Below, in pieces: positions 1-6,299 of a stretch of DNA of 9,837 nucleotides. Below the pieces are notes generated by a model. It was not told the DNA's origin and searched no databases. It saw only the letters and a program-made list of their open reading frames with translations. The DNA is from an uncultured Prevotellaceae bacterium (GTDB lineage: Bacteria > Bacteroidota > Bacteroidia > Bacteroidales > Muribaculaceae). The DNA lies in contig UQLZ01000068.1 in the NCBI GenBank assembly GCA_900541935.1, positions 1 to 9,837 on the forward strand, read 5' to 3'. Each line of letters opens with the position of its first letter. Position 1 is the first letter of the stretch. The translations under genes and the position numbers were made by a program.

Positions 1-60
1 TGCAGTAGATAACTAACTAAATCGTAACCTATTACTATCAGAGCAATTAACCTACGCTCA

Positions 61-94
61 TTTCCAATAAATTACACTCTTTTCGTAACTTCGC
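61..94 (+). promoter_or_regulatory. Candidate promoter of the lipoprotein operon
   Basis: The box TAACTTCG at 86-93 matches the Bacteroidota -7 element TAnnTTTG at all fixed positions but one, and is followed by C. A weak -33 element (TTTC, 61-64) lies 21 bp upstream. Transcription would start near 98, giving a leader of about 95 nt. The rest of 1-193 has stops in every frame I checked and shows no gene. Assignment is by motif only and the -33 match is poor. Confidence 0.4.
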
Positions 95-193
95 TTCGCA
101 AATATTTGAATTAGCGGATTTTTGAAGCAGATTATTTCCCTGATTTAATAGTTGCAGCAATTGTATGAAATTAACAAAATAAATAGTTTTCCG

Positions 194-1357
194 ATGAGAG
201 ATTTTATTATTCTAAGTAGGGTGTTTGTTCTAATGGCATTTCTGGCGGTTGGAGCGTTGTCATGCAGTGAAGAGTCGATTGAACCGACGGCTAATCCAGG
301 TAAGATTACCGCAGAGGTTTCTGAGATTGACCTTTATGCAATGAAAGGGCAGTTTGAGTTTGCCGTTGTGGAAGAAAATAAGGATGTTGCTCTTGATGTC
401 AGCAAGTTTGTTTATAGTGATATGAATATCTCCTATGAAGGAGAAAAGGCAAATGTTTTGCCTTTTGTCAAGAAAACGTCGGTTGATTATGAAGGGAAGA
501 CATTGCTGGTATTTGAATATGATTTTTCTGGATGCTCGTATGCAGAAGGTTCCTTCGTGGTGGGTTACGCGGGAACAGAAACAACTATAAGATTGAATAT
601 CAGATGTCAAGATATATTTAAAATGCAAAAAGCTCCTATTCTTCCTGATGTAAAAGGTAAGATATATGCAGAAAAGCGAAATGGTGATTTTACTTTGCCA
701 GATGGCTTGTTTGAGAGTTTGTGCGTCAAAGGAGGATTTTGTGAATTTGAAGAACATTTAGGAGAACTCGATTTTAAGAATGCCGTGGATGGCTTTTTTA
801 AAGTCTCTCTGAATGAAAAATTCGCATTTGCCGATTCCGAAGTTGCTCAAGGTTATGCAGAATTGAGATTTGGGCAAGTAATTGCTTCTGAAGAATCTTC
901 AAATGTTCCTTTGTACAGGCAATATGTTGTAGATAATGTAAGGATTTATCCTTCAGAATTTGACAAAGAGTGCATCATTCCAGCGAATGAGCCGCTGCAT
1001 AGTTGGGATATCAGTAAAGTTGCAGAGGCCTTAGGTATTGAAAAGAAAGCGGATGGATTCCCTGCTGTCTCTGCGAATACAATAAATGGGTATATTGCCA
1101 AAGGCGAAGGCTTTGATGCTCTTGTTGAATTGCGTAAATTCAGCAAATCTCTATTTCTTTCTACAGGAGTTGGTTATAATACTGAACCAGACCCGGAAAC
1201 AGGAGAACTTGTTCAAAAAGAGTGCCCAATAGTAACATTGAGAGGAATAAGTTCTTTGGAGCCAGGTCGCTATAATTTTGTGGTTAGAGCGAAGAAATTT
1301 ATCGATGCAGATGATGATAAATATGTTGATATTGTATTTCCATTTATAAAAGAATAA
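194..1357 (+). CDS. Unrecognised surface lipoprotein, 387 aa
   Basis: I do not recognise a family. The protein starts with a lipoprotein signal peptide: an N-terminal Arg, a hydrophobic stretch at about residues 4-21, then ALSC with the probable lipidated Cys24. The residues after it, SEE, resemble the acidic export signal that sends Bacteroidota lipoproteins to the cell surface (family knowledge). The mature part looks beta-rich, has scattered cysteines (for example C-x-F near residues 179-183) and has no transmembrane segment. I chose the ATG at 194 rather than a TTG at 152, because the TTG would add 14 polar residues in front of an otherwise normal signal peptide. The next lipoprotein gene begins 7 nt after the stop, so the two are almost certainly co-transcribed. 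A role in surface binding or as an adhesin partner is possible but not shown. Confidence 0.8.
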   Translation: MRDFIILSRVFVLMAFLAVGALSCSEESIEPTANPGKITAEVSEIDLYAMKGQFEFAVVEENKDVALDVSKFVYSDMNISYEGEKANVLPFVKKTSVDYEGKTLLVFEYDFSGCSYAEGSFVVGYAGTETTIRLNIRCQDIFKMQKAPILPDVKGKIYAEKRNGDFTLPDGLFESLCVKGGFCEFEEHLGELDFKNAVDGFFKVSLNEKFAFADSEVAQGYAELRFGQVIASEESSNVPLYRQYVVDNVRIYPSEFDKECIIPANEPLHSWDISKVAEALGIEKKADGFPAVSANTINGYIAKGEGFDALVELRKFSKSLFLSTGVGYNTEPDPETGELVQKECPIVTLRGISSLEPGRYNFVVRAKKFIDADDDKYVDIVFPFIKE

Positions 1358-1364
1358 GATAATA

Positions 1365-1889
1365 ATGAAGACTTTAAGATTGCTTTCAGCATTTATTGCT
1401 GTGTTTCTGGGAGTGAGTTTTGCTTCCTGTGGAGATGATGAGCCGGAAACTCCACCAGTTGACAATAACCTTACAGTTAACTATAAGGTTACAATAACTC
1501 CTACTGAAGATGAGTTAAAACTTTGTGACCTTACTTTTACTTACATTAATGGAGAGGGCAAAACTATGTCAGAGCCCGTTGCTGGAAATTTTGAAAAGTT
1601 GATGTCCTATACAAAGTTCCCTTGTCAAGGAGGCTTTGTTTTGTCACGGGTAAAGAAGAATGGAGCCGTTGTTGGTGAAAAAGCAAAAATGGGAGTAGAG
1701 TATAAGATTACTCGAGTTGTCTTTAACAGTAGTGATGAGTTGCTCCAGACAAAAACCTGGTTGCATAATACATATATGACAATTGGTGGCGATAAGTTTG
1801 ACGATTATGTGGTTAAAAATCAAAATATTGTTACCAGAAGTTTTTCTATGGCTGTTGAAAACGGAAACGTAATTTTTACAGAAAAGTAA
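1365..1889 (+). CDS. Unrecognised small surface lipoprotein, 174 aa
   Basis: The protein has a classic lipoprotein signal: MKTLRLLS, a hydrophobic core to about residue 20, then FASC with Cys22 as the likely lipidated residue. The following GDDEPE is strongly acidic, as expected for Bacteroidota surface lipoproteins, and leads into a Pro-rich linker (ETPPVDNN). The remaining 140 residues read as beta strands, with two cysteines (in KLCDL and FPCQGG) that could pair. No catalytic motif is visible. The gene begins 7 nt after the preceding lipoprotein gene and is followed by a strong terminator, so it is the last gene of a two-gene operon. The pair may act together at the surface; that is inference from position. 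I do not recognise the family. Confidence 0.8.
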   Translation: MKTLRLLSAFIAVFLGVSFASCGDDEPETPPVDNNLTVNYKVTITPTEDELKLCDLTFTYINGEGKTMSEPVAGNFEKLMSYTKFPCQGGFVLSRVKKNGAVVGEKAKMGVEYKITRVVFNSSDELLQTKTWLHNTYMTIGGDKFDDYVVKNQNIVTRSFSMAVENGNVIFTEK

Positions 1890-1911
1890 GAAATATAAAA
1901 TTCAAAATCAG

Positions 1912-1955
1912 ATACGGAGTGTCAAAAGTTGAAATTTAGACACTCCGTATTTTTG
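1912..1955. terminator. Strong terminator after the lipoprotein operon, probably bidirectional
   Basis: A perfect 12-bp stem (1912-1923 with 1939-1950, arms ATACGGAGTGTC and its complement) closes a 15-nt loop and runs straight into TTTTT on the + strand. It starts 22 nt after the stop of the 174-aa lipoprotein gene. On the minus strand it lies about 27 nt past the end of the interrupted lipoprotein gene and is followed by TGATTTTG, so it can serve both converging units. Confidence 0.85.
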
Positions 1956-1976
1956 TTTTATTGTTCCGCTAAGGCA

Positions 1977-2372
1977 TTATTCTTTTTGCATTTCTTGGTA
2001 TCTCTCGAGTTGGTCGGGTATCATCGCTCCTGTTTTTTTGGCAGATGCAAGGGCGAATGCAATTACCATAACAGCACCTGCTTTGTCTTTGTCTAATTTT
2101 GATAAGTAGTCTTGCTTTTGTTCCTTGGTCATGCCTTTTGTTTGTTCTGCTTGGATTTCTGCCTGCTTAAGCAGAAATTCTACATCTTATTCTGTAATTT
2201 CCTTTTTGTTTGCATCTGTCATCACTTTGAGACGGTCAATGTCGAAATCAGTGTCTTTTGCAGTCGTGGCTACTTATTCTTGAGTTTTTTCAGAGTTTGC
2301 TTTCTCTCCGCTGCATGATGAAAATGCAACAACTTCCAGTGCGAGAGTTAATAATAATAGAAGTCTTCTCAT
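1977..2372 (-). pseudogene. Small lipoprotein gene interrupted by two in-frame TAA codons
   Basis: Reading the minus strand from the ATG at 2372 gives 131 codons that look fully protein-like, broken only by TAA at codon 33 (2276-2274) and codon 62 (2189-2187). The normal end is TAA at 1979-1977. The product would begin MRRLLLLLTLALEVVAFSSC, a lipoprotein signal with Cys20. After it come SGEK and a charged, Gln/Lys/Glu-rich helical body, for example KGMTKEQKQDYLSKLDKDKA, then a hydrophobic Ala-rich stretch (VMVIAFALASA). Both stops follow a GAA codon and are one base from GAA, CAA or AAA; TEEDVEF would be a natural original reading for the second. Glu13 inside the hydrophobic signal core is also odd and may be further decay. 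There is no frameshift, and a -7 box and a terminator flank the gene, so inactivation looks recent. I do not recognise the family. Sequencing error or recoding are less likely alternatives. Confidence 0.75.
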
Positions 2373-2401
2373 AATTTGAATATTTTTAATTGTGTGTACT
2401 G

Positions 2402-2409
2402 CAAAATTA
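2402..2409 (-). promoter_or_regulatory. -7 box upstream of the interrupted lipoprotein gene
   Basis: The minus strand reads TAATTTTG followed by C, an exact match to the Bacteroidota -7 element TAnnTTTG. It lies 29 nt before the ATG at 2372, leaving a leader of about 20-25 nt. The only TTTG upstream (2438-2435) is 25 bp away, too far for a standard -33 element, so the -33 side is weak. Confidence 0.5.
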
Positions 2410-2445
2410 TTTGATTGGCACATTCGTCTTGGTTCAAATCGTAAT

Positions 2446-2497
2446 AAATATCACTCAAAAGATAAAAAGAAAAGCTTTTACCTTTTGAGTGATGTTT
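2446..2497. terminator. Long hairpin after the GNAT gene, likely terminator of the cysK unit
   Basis: ATCACTCAAAAG at 2450-2461 pairs perfectly with 2482-2493. The stem extends outward through a G-U pair and three A-T pairs (2446-2449 with 2494-2497), and inward, after one mismatch, by five more pairs (2463-2467 with 2476-2480) to an 8-nt loop. It starts 42 nt past the stop of the GNAT gene and separates it from the next promoter. The minus-strand tail (ATTTATTA) is only moderately T-rich; the + strand tail is GTTTTAT. Confidence 0.6.
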
Positions 2498-2538
2498 TAT
2501 GTATAGAGTAATTTGACTTCCCTGTTATGCGAGTTTTT

Positions 2539-3042
2539 CTAAGCCTCCAGTTTCAAGAATGAAGTGGTAATACTGTCTCTTACGGCTTCGTGGTGAAATT
2601 TAAATCCGCATTTTTCCATAACTCTTTTAGATCGTACGTTGAAATTATAATGGCTGCCCCAGATTGTATGGATATTTAGTATTTTGAAAGCATGAGCAAC
2701 GATTGCTTTTGTTGCCTCAGTTGTAATTCCTTTACCCCAAAATGGTTTGCCTAACCAGAATCCAATTTCAGCCTCGCCTTCTGGCAATTTGTCAAAAGTA
2801 TCGTCACCGAACATGAGTCCAACGCACCCGATAGGTTGCTCAGTCCCTTTTAGAACTATTGCGTAAATCTTTGGCTTTGAGAAGACTGTCTTAATGATTT
2901 CTTTACTTTCGTCTATGGATTCGTGTGGAGCCCAACCGGCGTTTTCTCCTATTTCAGGGTCTTTTGCATACTTGTAAAGAGCCGTTGCATCAGCAATATT
3001 CCAAGGTCGCAAGATTAGTCTTTCGGTTTGAATTTTTAGCAT
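2539..3042 (-). CDS. GNAT-family N-acetyltransferase, RimJ/RimL-like, 167 aa
   Basis: A single-domain acetyl-CoA-dependent N-acetyltransferase of the type related to RimJ/RimL. The N-terminus TERLILRPW (residues 6-14) is the usual first strand of this subgroup. The acetyl-CoA pyrophosphate loop is seen as KPFWGKGITTEA (99-110), and the late NVRSKRVMEKCGF segment matches the conserved N-x2-S-x4-EKxGF region. Length (167 aa) is normal for the family. The substrate cannot be read from the sequence; members modify protein N-termini, amino acids, antibiotics or other amines. The gene lies 11 nt downstream of cysK on the same strand and probably shares its promoter. It is not the serine acetyltransferase CysE, which has a left-handed beta-helix fold, so a direct part in cysteine synthesis is not implied. 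It is followed by a long hairpin. Confidence 0.85.
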   Translation of the reverse strand: MLKIQTERLILRPWNIADATALYKYAKDPEIGENAGWAPHESIDESKEIIKTVFSKPKIYAIVLKGTEQPIGCVGLMFGDDTFDKLPEGEAEIGFWLGKPFWGKGITTEATKAIVAHAFKILNIHTIWGSHYNFNVRSKRVMEKCGFKFHHEAVRDSITTSFLKLEA

Positions 3043-3053
3043 GATCTAAATAA

Positions 3054-3989
3054 TTATTTTGTATTGAAGAGTTCTGTGGAGAGGTATCTTTCTCCAGTAT
3101 CAGGTAGAACGACTACTATCATCTTTCCATTATTTTCGTCGCGTTGTGCAACTTTGATAGCGGCAGCAAGTGCTGCTCCTGAAGATATTCCTGCGAGGAT
3201 GCCTTCTGTCTTTGCAAGTTCCCTTGCGGTTTCCATTGCTTCGTCGTTGGTTATGTCAATAATCTCGTCAACAATGTCATGGTCATAGTTTTTTGGAATA
3301 AAACCGGCTCCGATGCCTTGTATTTTGTGTGGACCAGCCTTACCTCCCTGGAGAACTGGTGAGGCAGAAGGCTCTACGGCAACCGCTTTTATCTTTTCGT
3401 TATGTTGCTTCAATTTTCTTGCAGTACCGCTAAGCGTCCCTCCTGTTCCTACGGAAGCAACGAAAATATCTATTTTGCCGTCTGTATCTTTCCATATTTC
3501 TTCGGCTGTAGCCAATTCATGGGCAAGGGGATTGCTTGGATTATTGAATTGTTGAGGCATGAAAGAGCCTTCTATGTCCTTTAGTAGTTCGTTAGCCTTT
3601 TCGATGGCTCCCTTCATGCCTTCGGAACCTGGAGTGAGGATTAGTTTTGCTCCTAATGCTTTAAGAAGGTTTCTGCGTTCAATGCTCATCGTTTCCGGCA
3701 TAGTTAGAATAAGTTTGTAACCTTTGACCGAAGACACCCATGCAAGTCCCACGCCAGTATTGCCGCTGGTAGGCTCTATTATTGTTGCGCCTGGCTTTAG
3801 CAATCCGTCACGCTCGGCTGTCTCAATCATTTTAAATGCTATGCGGTCTTTTGCACTGCCTCCCGGGTTGAATGATTCGAGTTTTGCTACAAGGTGGGCT
3901 TTGAATCCATTTTCTTTACGTAGTGCATTCAGCTCTACCAAAGGAGTGTTGCCAATGAGTTCCGTCAAATTGTTGTATATCCTTCCCAT
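3054..3989 (-). CDS. cysK: Cysteine synthase (O-acetylserine sulfhydrylase), 311 aa
   Basis: A cytoplasmic PLP enzyme that makes L-cysteine from O-acetyl-L-serine and sulfide, the last step of cysteine biosynthesis. All signature elements are present: NPGGSAKDR with the PLP-binding lysine at Lys47, the substrate loop TSGNTG (74-79), the phosphate-binding loop GTGGT (181-185), the SSGA segment with Ser270 near the PLP ring nitrogen, and the C-terminal PDTGERYLST. Its length fits the 300-325 aa usual for CysK. A CysM-type isozyme cannot be fully excluded, but the overall sequence reads as CysK. No cysE is in the window. The gene heads a transcript with the GNAT gene 11 nt downstream and is divergent from the antiporter gene. 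Its promoter box ends only 14 nt before the ATG, so the mRNA leader should be very short. Confidence 0.95.
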   Translation of the reverse strand: MGRIYNNLTELIGNTPLVELNALRKENGFKAHLVAKLESFNPGGSAKDRIAFKMIETAERDGLLKPGATIIEPTSGNTGVGLAWVSSVKGYKLILTMPETMSIERRNLLKALGAKLILTPGSEGMKGAIEKANELLKDIEGSFMPQQFNNPSNPLAHELATAEEIWKDTDGKIDIFVASVGTGGTLSGTARKLKQHNEKIKAVAVEPSASPVLQGGKAGPHKIQGIGAGFIPKNYDHDIVDEIIDITNDEAMETARELAKTEGILAGISSGAALAAAIKVAQRDENNGKMIVVVLPDTGERYLSTELFNTK

Positions 3990-4003
3990 AATTTCTTTTT
4001 TTG

Positions 4004-4034
4004 TAAAGTTACTATTTATGTGAGGTTTTTCAAA
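4004..4034 (-). promoter_or_regulatory. Promoter of cysK
   Basis: On the minus strand, TTTG (4034-4031), a 19-bp spacer and TAACTTTA (4011-4004) match the Bacteroidota promoter with one mismatch in the -7 box. The box is followed by C and seven A residues and then the ATG at 3989, so the predicted 5' leader is only about 8-10 nt. The remaining 4035-4093 shows no gene. Confidence 0.7.
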
Positions 4035-4093
4035 TTTTATTTATATAAAATAGGATGTCAGAAAGTCAAAAGAGGTAAAAAAGGTAATTTTCC

Positions 4094-4125
4094 TTTTATT
4101 AAAGGCCTATTTGCATTATCTTCGC
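4094..4125 (+). promoter_or_regulatory. Promoter of the antiporter gene
   Basis: TTTT (4094-4097), a 19-bp spacer and TATCTTCG (4117-4124) fit the Bacteroidota pattern with one mismatch in each element. The box is followed by C and seven A residues, and the ATG at 4139 comes 14 nt after the box, the same spacing as at cysK. The leader would again be only about 8-10 nt. The variant TTCG ending also occurs in the candidate promoter at 86-93. Confidence 0.5.
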
Positions 4126-4138
4126 AAAAAAATAGACT

Positions 4139-6292
4139 ATGAGCGAAATATTCAATATTACCTTCCCGATAACAGATCCGACGTGGATATTTTTCCTTGT
4201 CCTGTGTATTATTCTTTTTGCACCGCTTTTGCTTGGCAAACTCAATATTCCGCACATTATTGGGTTGATTCTTGCGGGTGTTATCATAGGCGAGCATGGT
4301 TTTCACCTGCTTGAGCGCGACAGCAGTTTTGCTCTGTTTGGCAATGTCGGGCTTTACTATATAATGTTCCTTGCGGGTCTGGAAATGGATATGGAAAACT
4401 TCAAGTCTATCAGAGGAAAGGCAATAGCCTTCGGTATTATAGGTTTTATTGTGCCTATGGTAATGGGCTATTTTGCCAATGTGTGGCTTCTTGGTTATAC
4501 TGCTTTGCCTGCGTTGCTTATAGCGGCAATGTATGCTTCACATACTTTGGTTTCATATCCTATAGTTGCGCGTTATGGAGTTTCCCGCCACCGTAGTGTC
4601 AGTGTGTCGGTTGGGGCTACTGCCATTACCGACAGTTTGACGCTCTTTGTCCTTGCTATTGTCAGCGGTCAGTATAAGGGTGATGAGCCAGGTTCGCTTT
4701 CGTGGCTGTGGCTTATTGCTCGAGTTGCCGTCCTCGGCGGGCTGATAATCTATTTTTTTCCAAGGTTAGGCCGCTGGTTTTTTAGAAAATACAGCAATGG
4801 CGTAGTTCAGTTCATCTTCGTTCTTGCCCTCGTTTTCCTTTCAGCAGGATTGATGAAGTGGGTGGGTATGGAAGGTATATTGGGTGCGTTTCTCGCTGGC
4901 TTGGTGCTGAACCGCCTGATACCGCATGTTTCACCTCTAATGCACAATATTGAGTTTGTTGGAAATGCGCTCTTTGTCCCGTATTTCCTTATTGGTGTTG
5001 GGATGCTTATAAATGTGAGGGTGTTTTTCGGCAGTTTGAGTGCTCTTGAGGTTGCAGGTATAATGATAGCCATGTCTCTTATTACAAAGTGGCTTGCTGC
5101 ATGGATAACGCAAAAACTATGCAGAATGACTAAGATAGAGAGACAGATAATGCTCGGTTTGAGTACAGCCAGGGCTGCTGCAACGCTGGCAGTCGTTCTC
5201 GTTGGTTACAATATTATCCTCCCCGACGGGTCGCACCTATTGGGTGAAGAAATCCTGAATGGAGCAATTGCTTTGATTCTGGTTACTTGTATAGTTAGTT
5301 CTTTTGTGACTGAGCGTGCGGCGAATGTGCTCGCAACAGATGAGTCGTCGTTGCAGAATGACAGTGTTGATAAAGAAAAGGAGAAAATTATGGTTGCGGT
5401 TGACAATAAAGAAACGGCAGAAACGCTTGTTGACCTTGCATTGCTTATCCGTAATCCGAAATTGACTGATAATCTCTTTGCTTTGAATGTTGTCAACGAC
5501 AGTGATGGCAATAGTGGTAGAACACGTTACAGCAAGCAGATTCTTTCAGAAGTGGAAAAGGTTGCCACCTCTGCCGGAGTGTCGATAAAGTCAATGAGCA
5601 GGTATGGTATCAACGTTGCTTCAGGCATTATCCATACACAGAAAGAGCAAGAGGCGACGCAGTTGATTATAGGTTTGCACAGAAAGGCGAATATTATAGA
5701 TTCTTTTCTCGGGTGGCTTACCGAGACACTGCTAAGTGAGATTAACCGCGAAGTTCTTGTCGTTAAGATGCTTATGCCTTTCAATACGATAAGGAGAATA
5801 GTTGTTGCCGTTCCTCCAAAGGCTGAGTATGAGGCGGGTTTTACAAAGTGGATTGGACATCTTGCAAAGATGAGCAGTGCGTTAGGTTGCCGCATTTATT
5901 TTCATGCTACGGCAGAAACCATGGCTTACATAGAAAGGGTAGTATATACTCTCCCGCTAAAGGATAAGGCTAAGTTTAACCTTATGGAAAGTTGGGATGA
6001 CTTCATGATGCTTTCCGCTGCTGTCAATTATGACCATTTGCTTGTTGTTGTAAGTGCTCGCCGTGGCTCAATTTCTTATAATAAGTCTCTTGATAACCTT
6101 CCGGCGCAGTTGTCGAAGTACTTTGCTAACAACAGCCTCATTCTTCTTTATCCTGACCAGTTCGGCGAGCATACTGCACTACAAGCGTTTGCAGATCCTA
6201 TGTCAGGGCACATAAGTCCTGTGTCTTGGACTTCTTATTTCAAGCACAACTATTTGGTAGCGTTGCGGTGGTTGCGGACAAGATTCAAGTAA
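4139..6292 (+). CDS. CPA2-type cation/H+ antiporter with C-terminal UspA-like domains, 717 aa
   Basis: An inner-membrane cation/proton exchanger of the CPA2 (Kef/NapA-like) superfamily, expected to help pH and Na+ or K+ homeostasis. Residues about 15-395 hold a dozen or so hydrophobic segments. The ion-binding motif in the segment GATAITDSLTLF is a Thr164-Asp165 pair rather than Asp-Asp; in this superfamily a single Asp usually goes with electroneutral exchange (inference here). After a short acidic linker, two cytoplasmic UspA-like alpha/beta domains follow: about 414-546 (beginning EKIMVAV, ending NREVLVVKM) and about 550-680 (beginning RRIVVAVPP, with DHLLVVVSARR). The glycine-rich ATP-binding loop of UspA is degenerate in both, so nucleotide binding is uncertain. 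No TrkA-N/RCK domain is present. The gene is divergent from cysK, and its stop codon directly abuts that of the convergent GlmU-like gene. The transported ion cannot be decided from sequence. Confidence 0.88.
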   Translation: MSEIFNITFPITDPTWIFFLVLCIILFAPLLLGKLNIPHIIGLILAGVIIGEHGFHLLERDSSFALFGNVGLYYIMFLAGLEMDMENFKSIRGKAIAFGIIGFIVPMVMGYFANVWLLGYTALPALLIAAMYASHTLVSYPIVARYGVSRHRSVSVSVGATAITDSLTLFVLAIVSGQYKGDEPGSLSWLWLIARVAVLGGLIIYFFPRLGRWFFRKYSNGVVQFIFVLALVFLSAGLMKWVGMEGILGAFLAGLVLNRLIPHVSPLMHNIEFVGNALFVPYFLIGVGMLINVRVFFGSLSALEVAGIMIAMSLITKWLAAWITQKLCRMTKIERQIMLGLSTARAAATLAVVLVGYNIILPDGSHLLGEEILNGAIALILVTCIVSSFVTERAANVLATDESSLQNDSVDKEKEKIMVAVDNKETAETLVDLALLIRNPKLTDNLFALNVVNDSDGNSGRTRYSKQILSEVEKVATSAGVSIKSMSRYGINVASGIIHTQKEQEATQLIIGLHRKANIIDSFLGWLTETLLSEINREVLVVKMLMPFNTIRRIVVAVPPKAEYEAGFTKWIGHLAKMSSALGCRIYFHATAETMAYIERVVYTLPLKDKAKFNLMESWDDFMMLSAAVNYDHLLVVVSARRGSISYNKSLDNLPAQLSKYFANNSLILLYPDQFGEHTALQAFADPMSGHISPVSWTSYFKHNYLVALRWLRTRFK

Positions 6293-6299
6293 TTACTTG
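6286..6299. repeat. 14-bp perfect palindrome over two abutting stop codons
   Basis: CAAGTAATTACTTG is its own reverse complement and holds both stop codons: TAA of the antiporter (6290-6292) and, on the other strand, TAA of the GlmU-like gene (6295-6293). It has no loop or T-tract, so it is not a convincing terminator. The symmetry comes in part from the two TAA codons lying back to back. Confidence 0.8.

Noticed and set aside
41..59. Possible hairpin GAGC/GCTC near the left edge
   Set aside because: Only 4 bp with an 11-nt loop and no T-tract; not supportable as a terminator.
152..193. Upstream TTG start for the first lipoprotein
   Set aside because: It would place 14 polar residues before the signal peptide; the ATG at 194 gives a normal lipoprotein signal.
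260..757. A 165-aa minus-strand frame opposite the first lipoprotein gene
   Set aside because: Its composition is unlike a real protein, and it lies wholly within a gene with a clear signal peptide and operon context.
2112..2318. A 68-aa open frame on the + strand rich in Cys, Phe and Leu
   Set aside because: It lies antisense inside the interrupted lipoprotein gene, whose minus-strand translation is far more protein-like; the + strand product has an improbable composition.
1977..2372. Reassigned or read-through TAA codons as an explanation for the interrupted lipoprotein gene
   Set aside because: Every other complete gene here ends in an ordinary stop (mostly TAA) with no protein-like extension, and no recoding signal was seen near the two internal stops.
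6261..6277. Tandem GTTGCGG repeat near the antiporter 3' end
   Set aside because: It is explained by the codons for a repeated Leu-Arg in ALRWLRTR and is too short to mean more.
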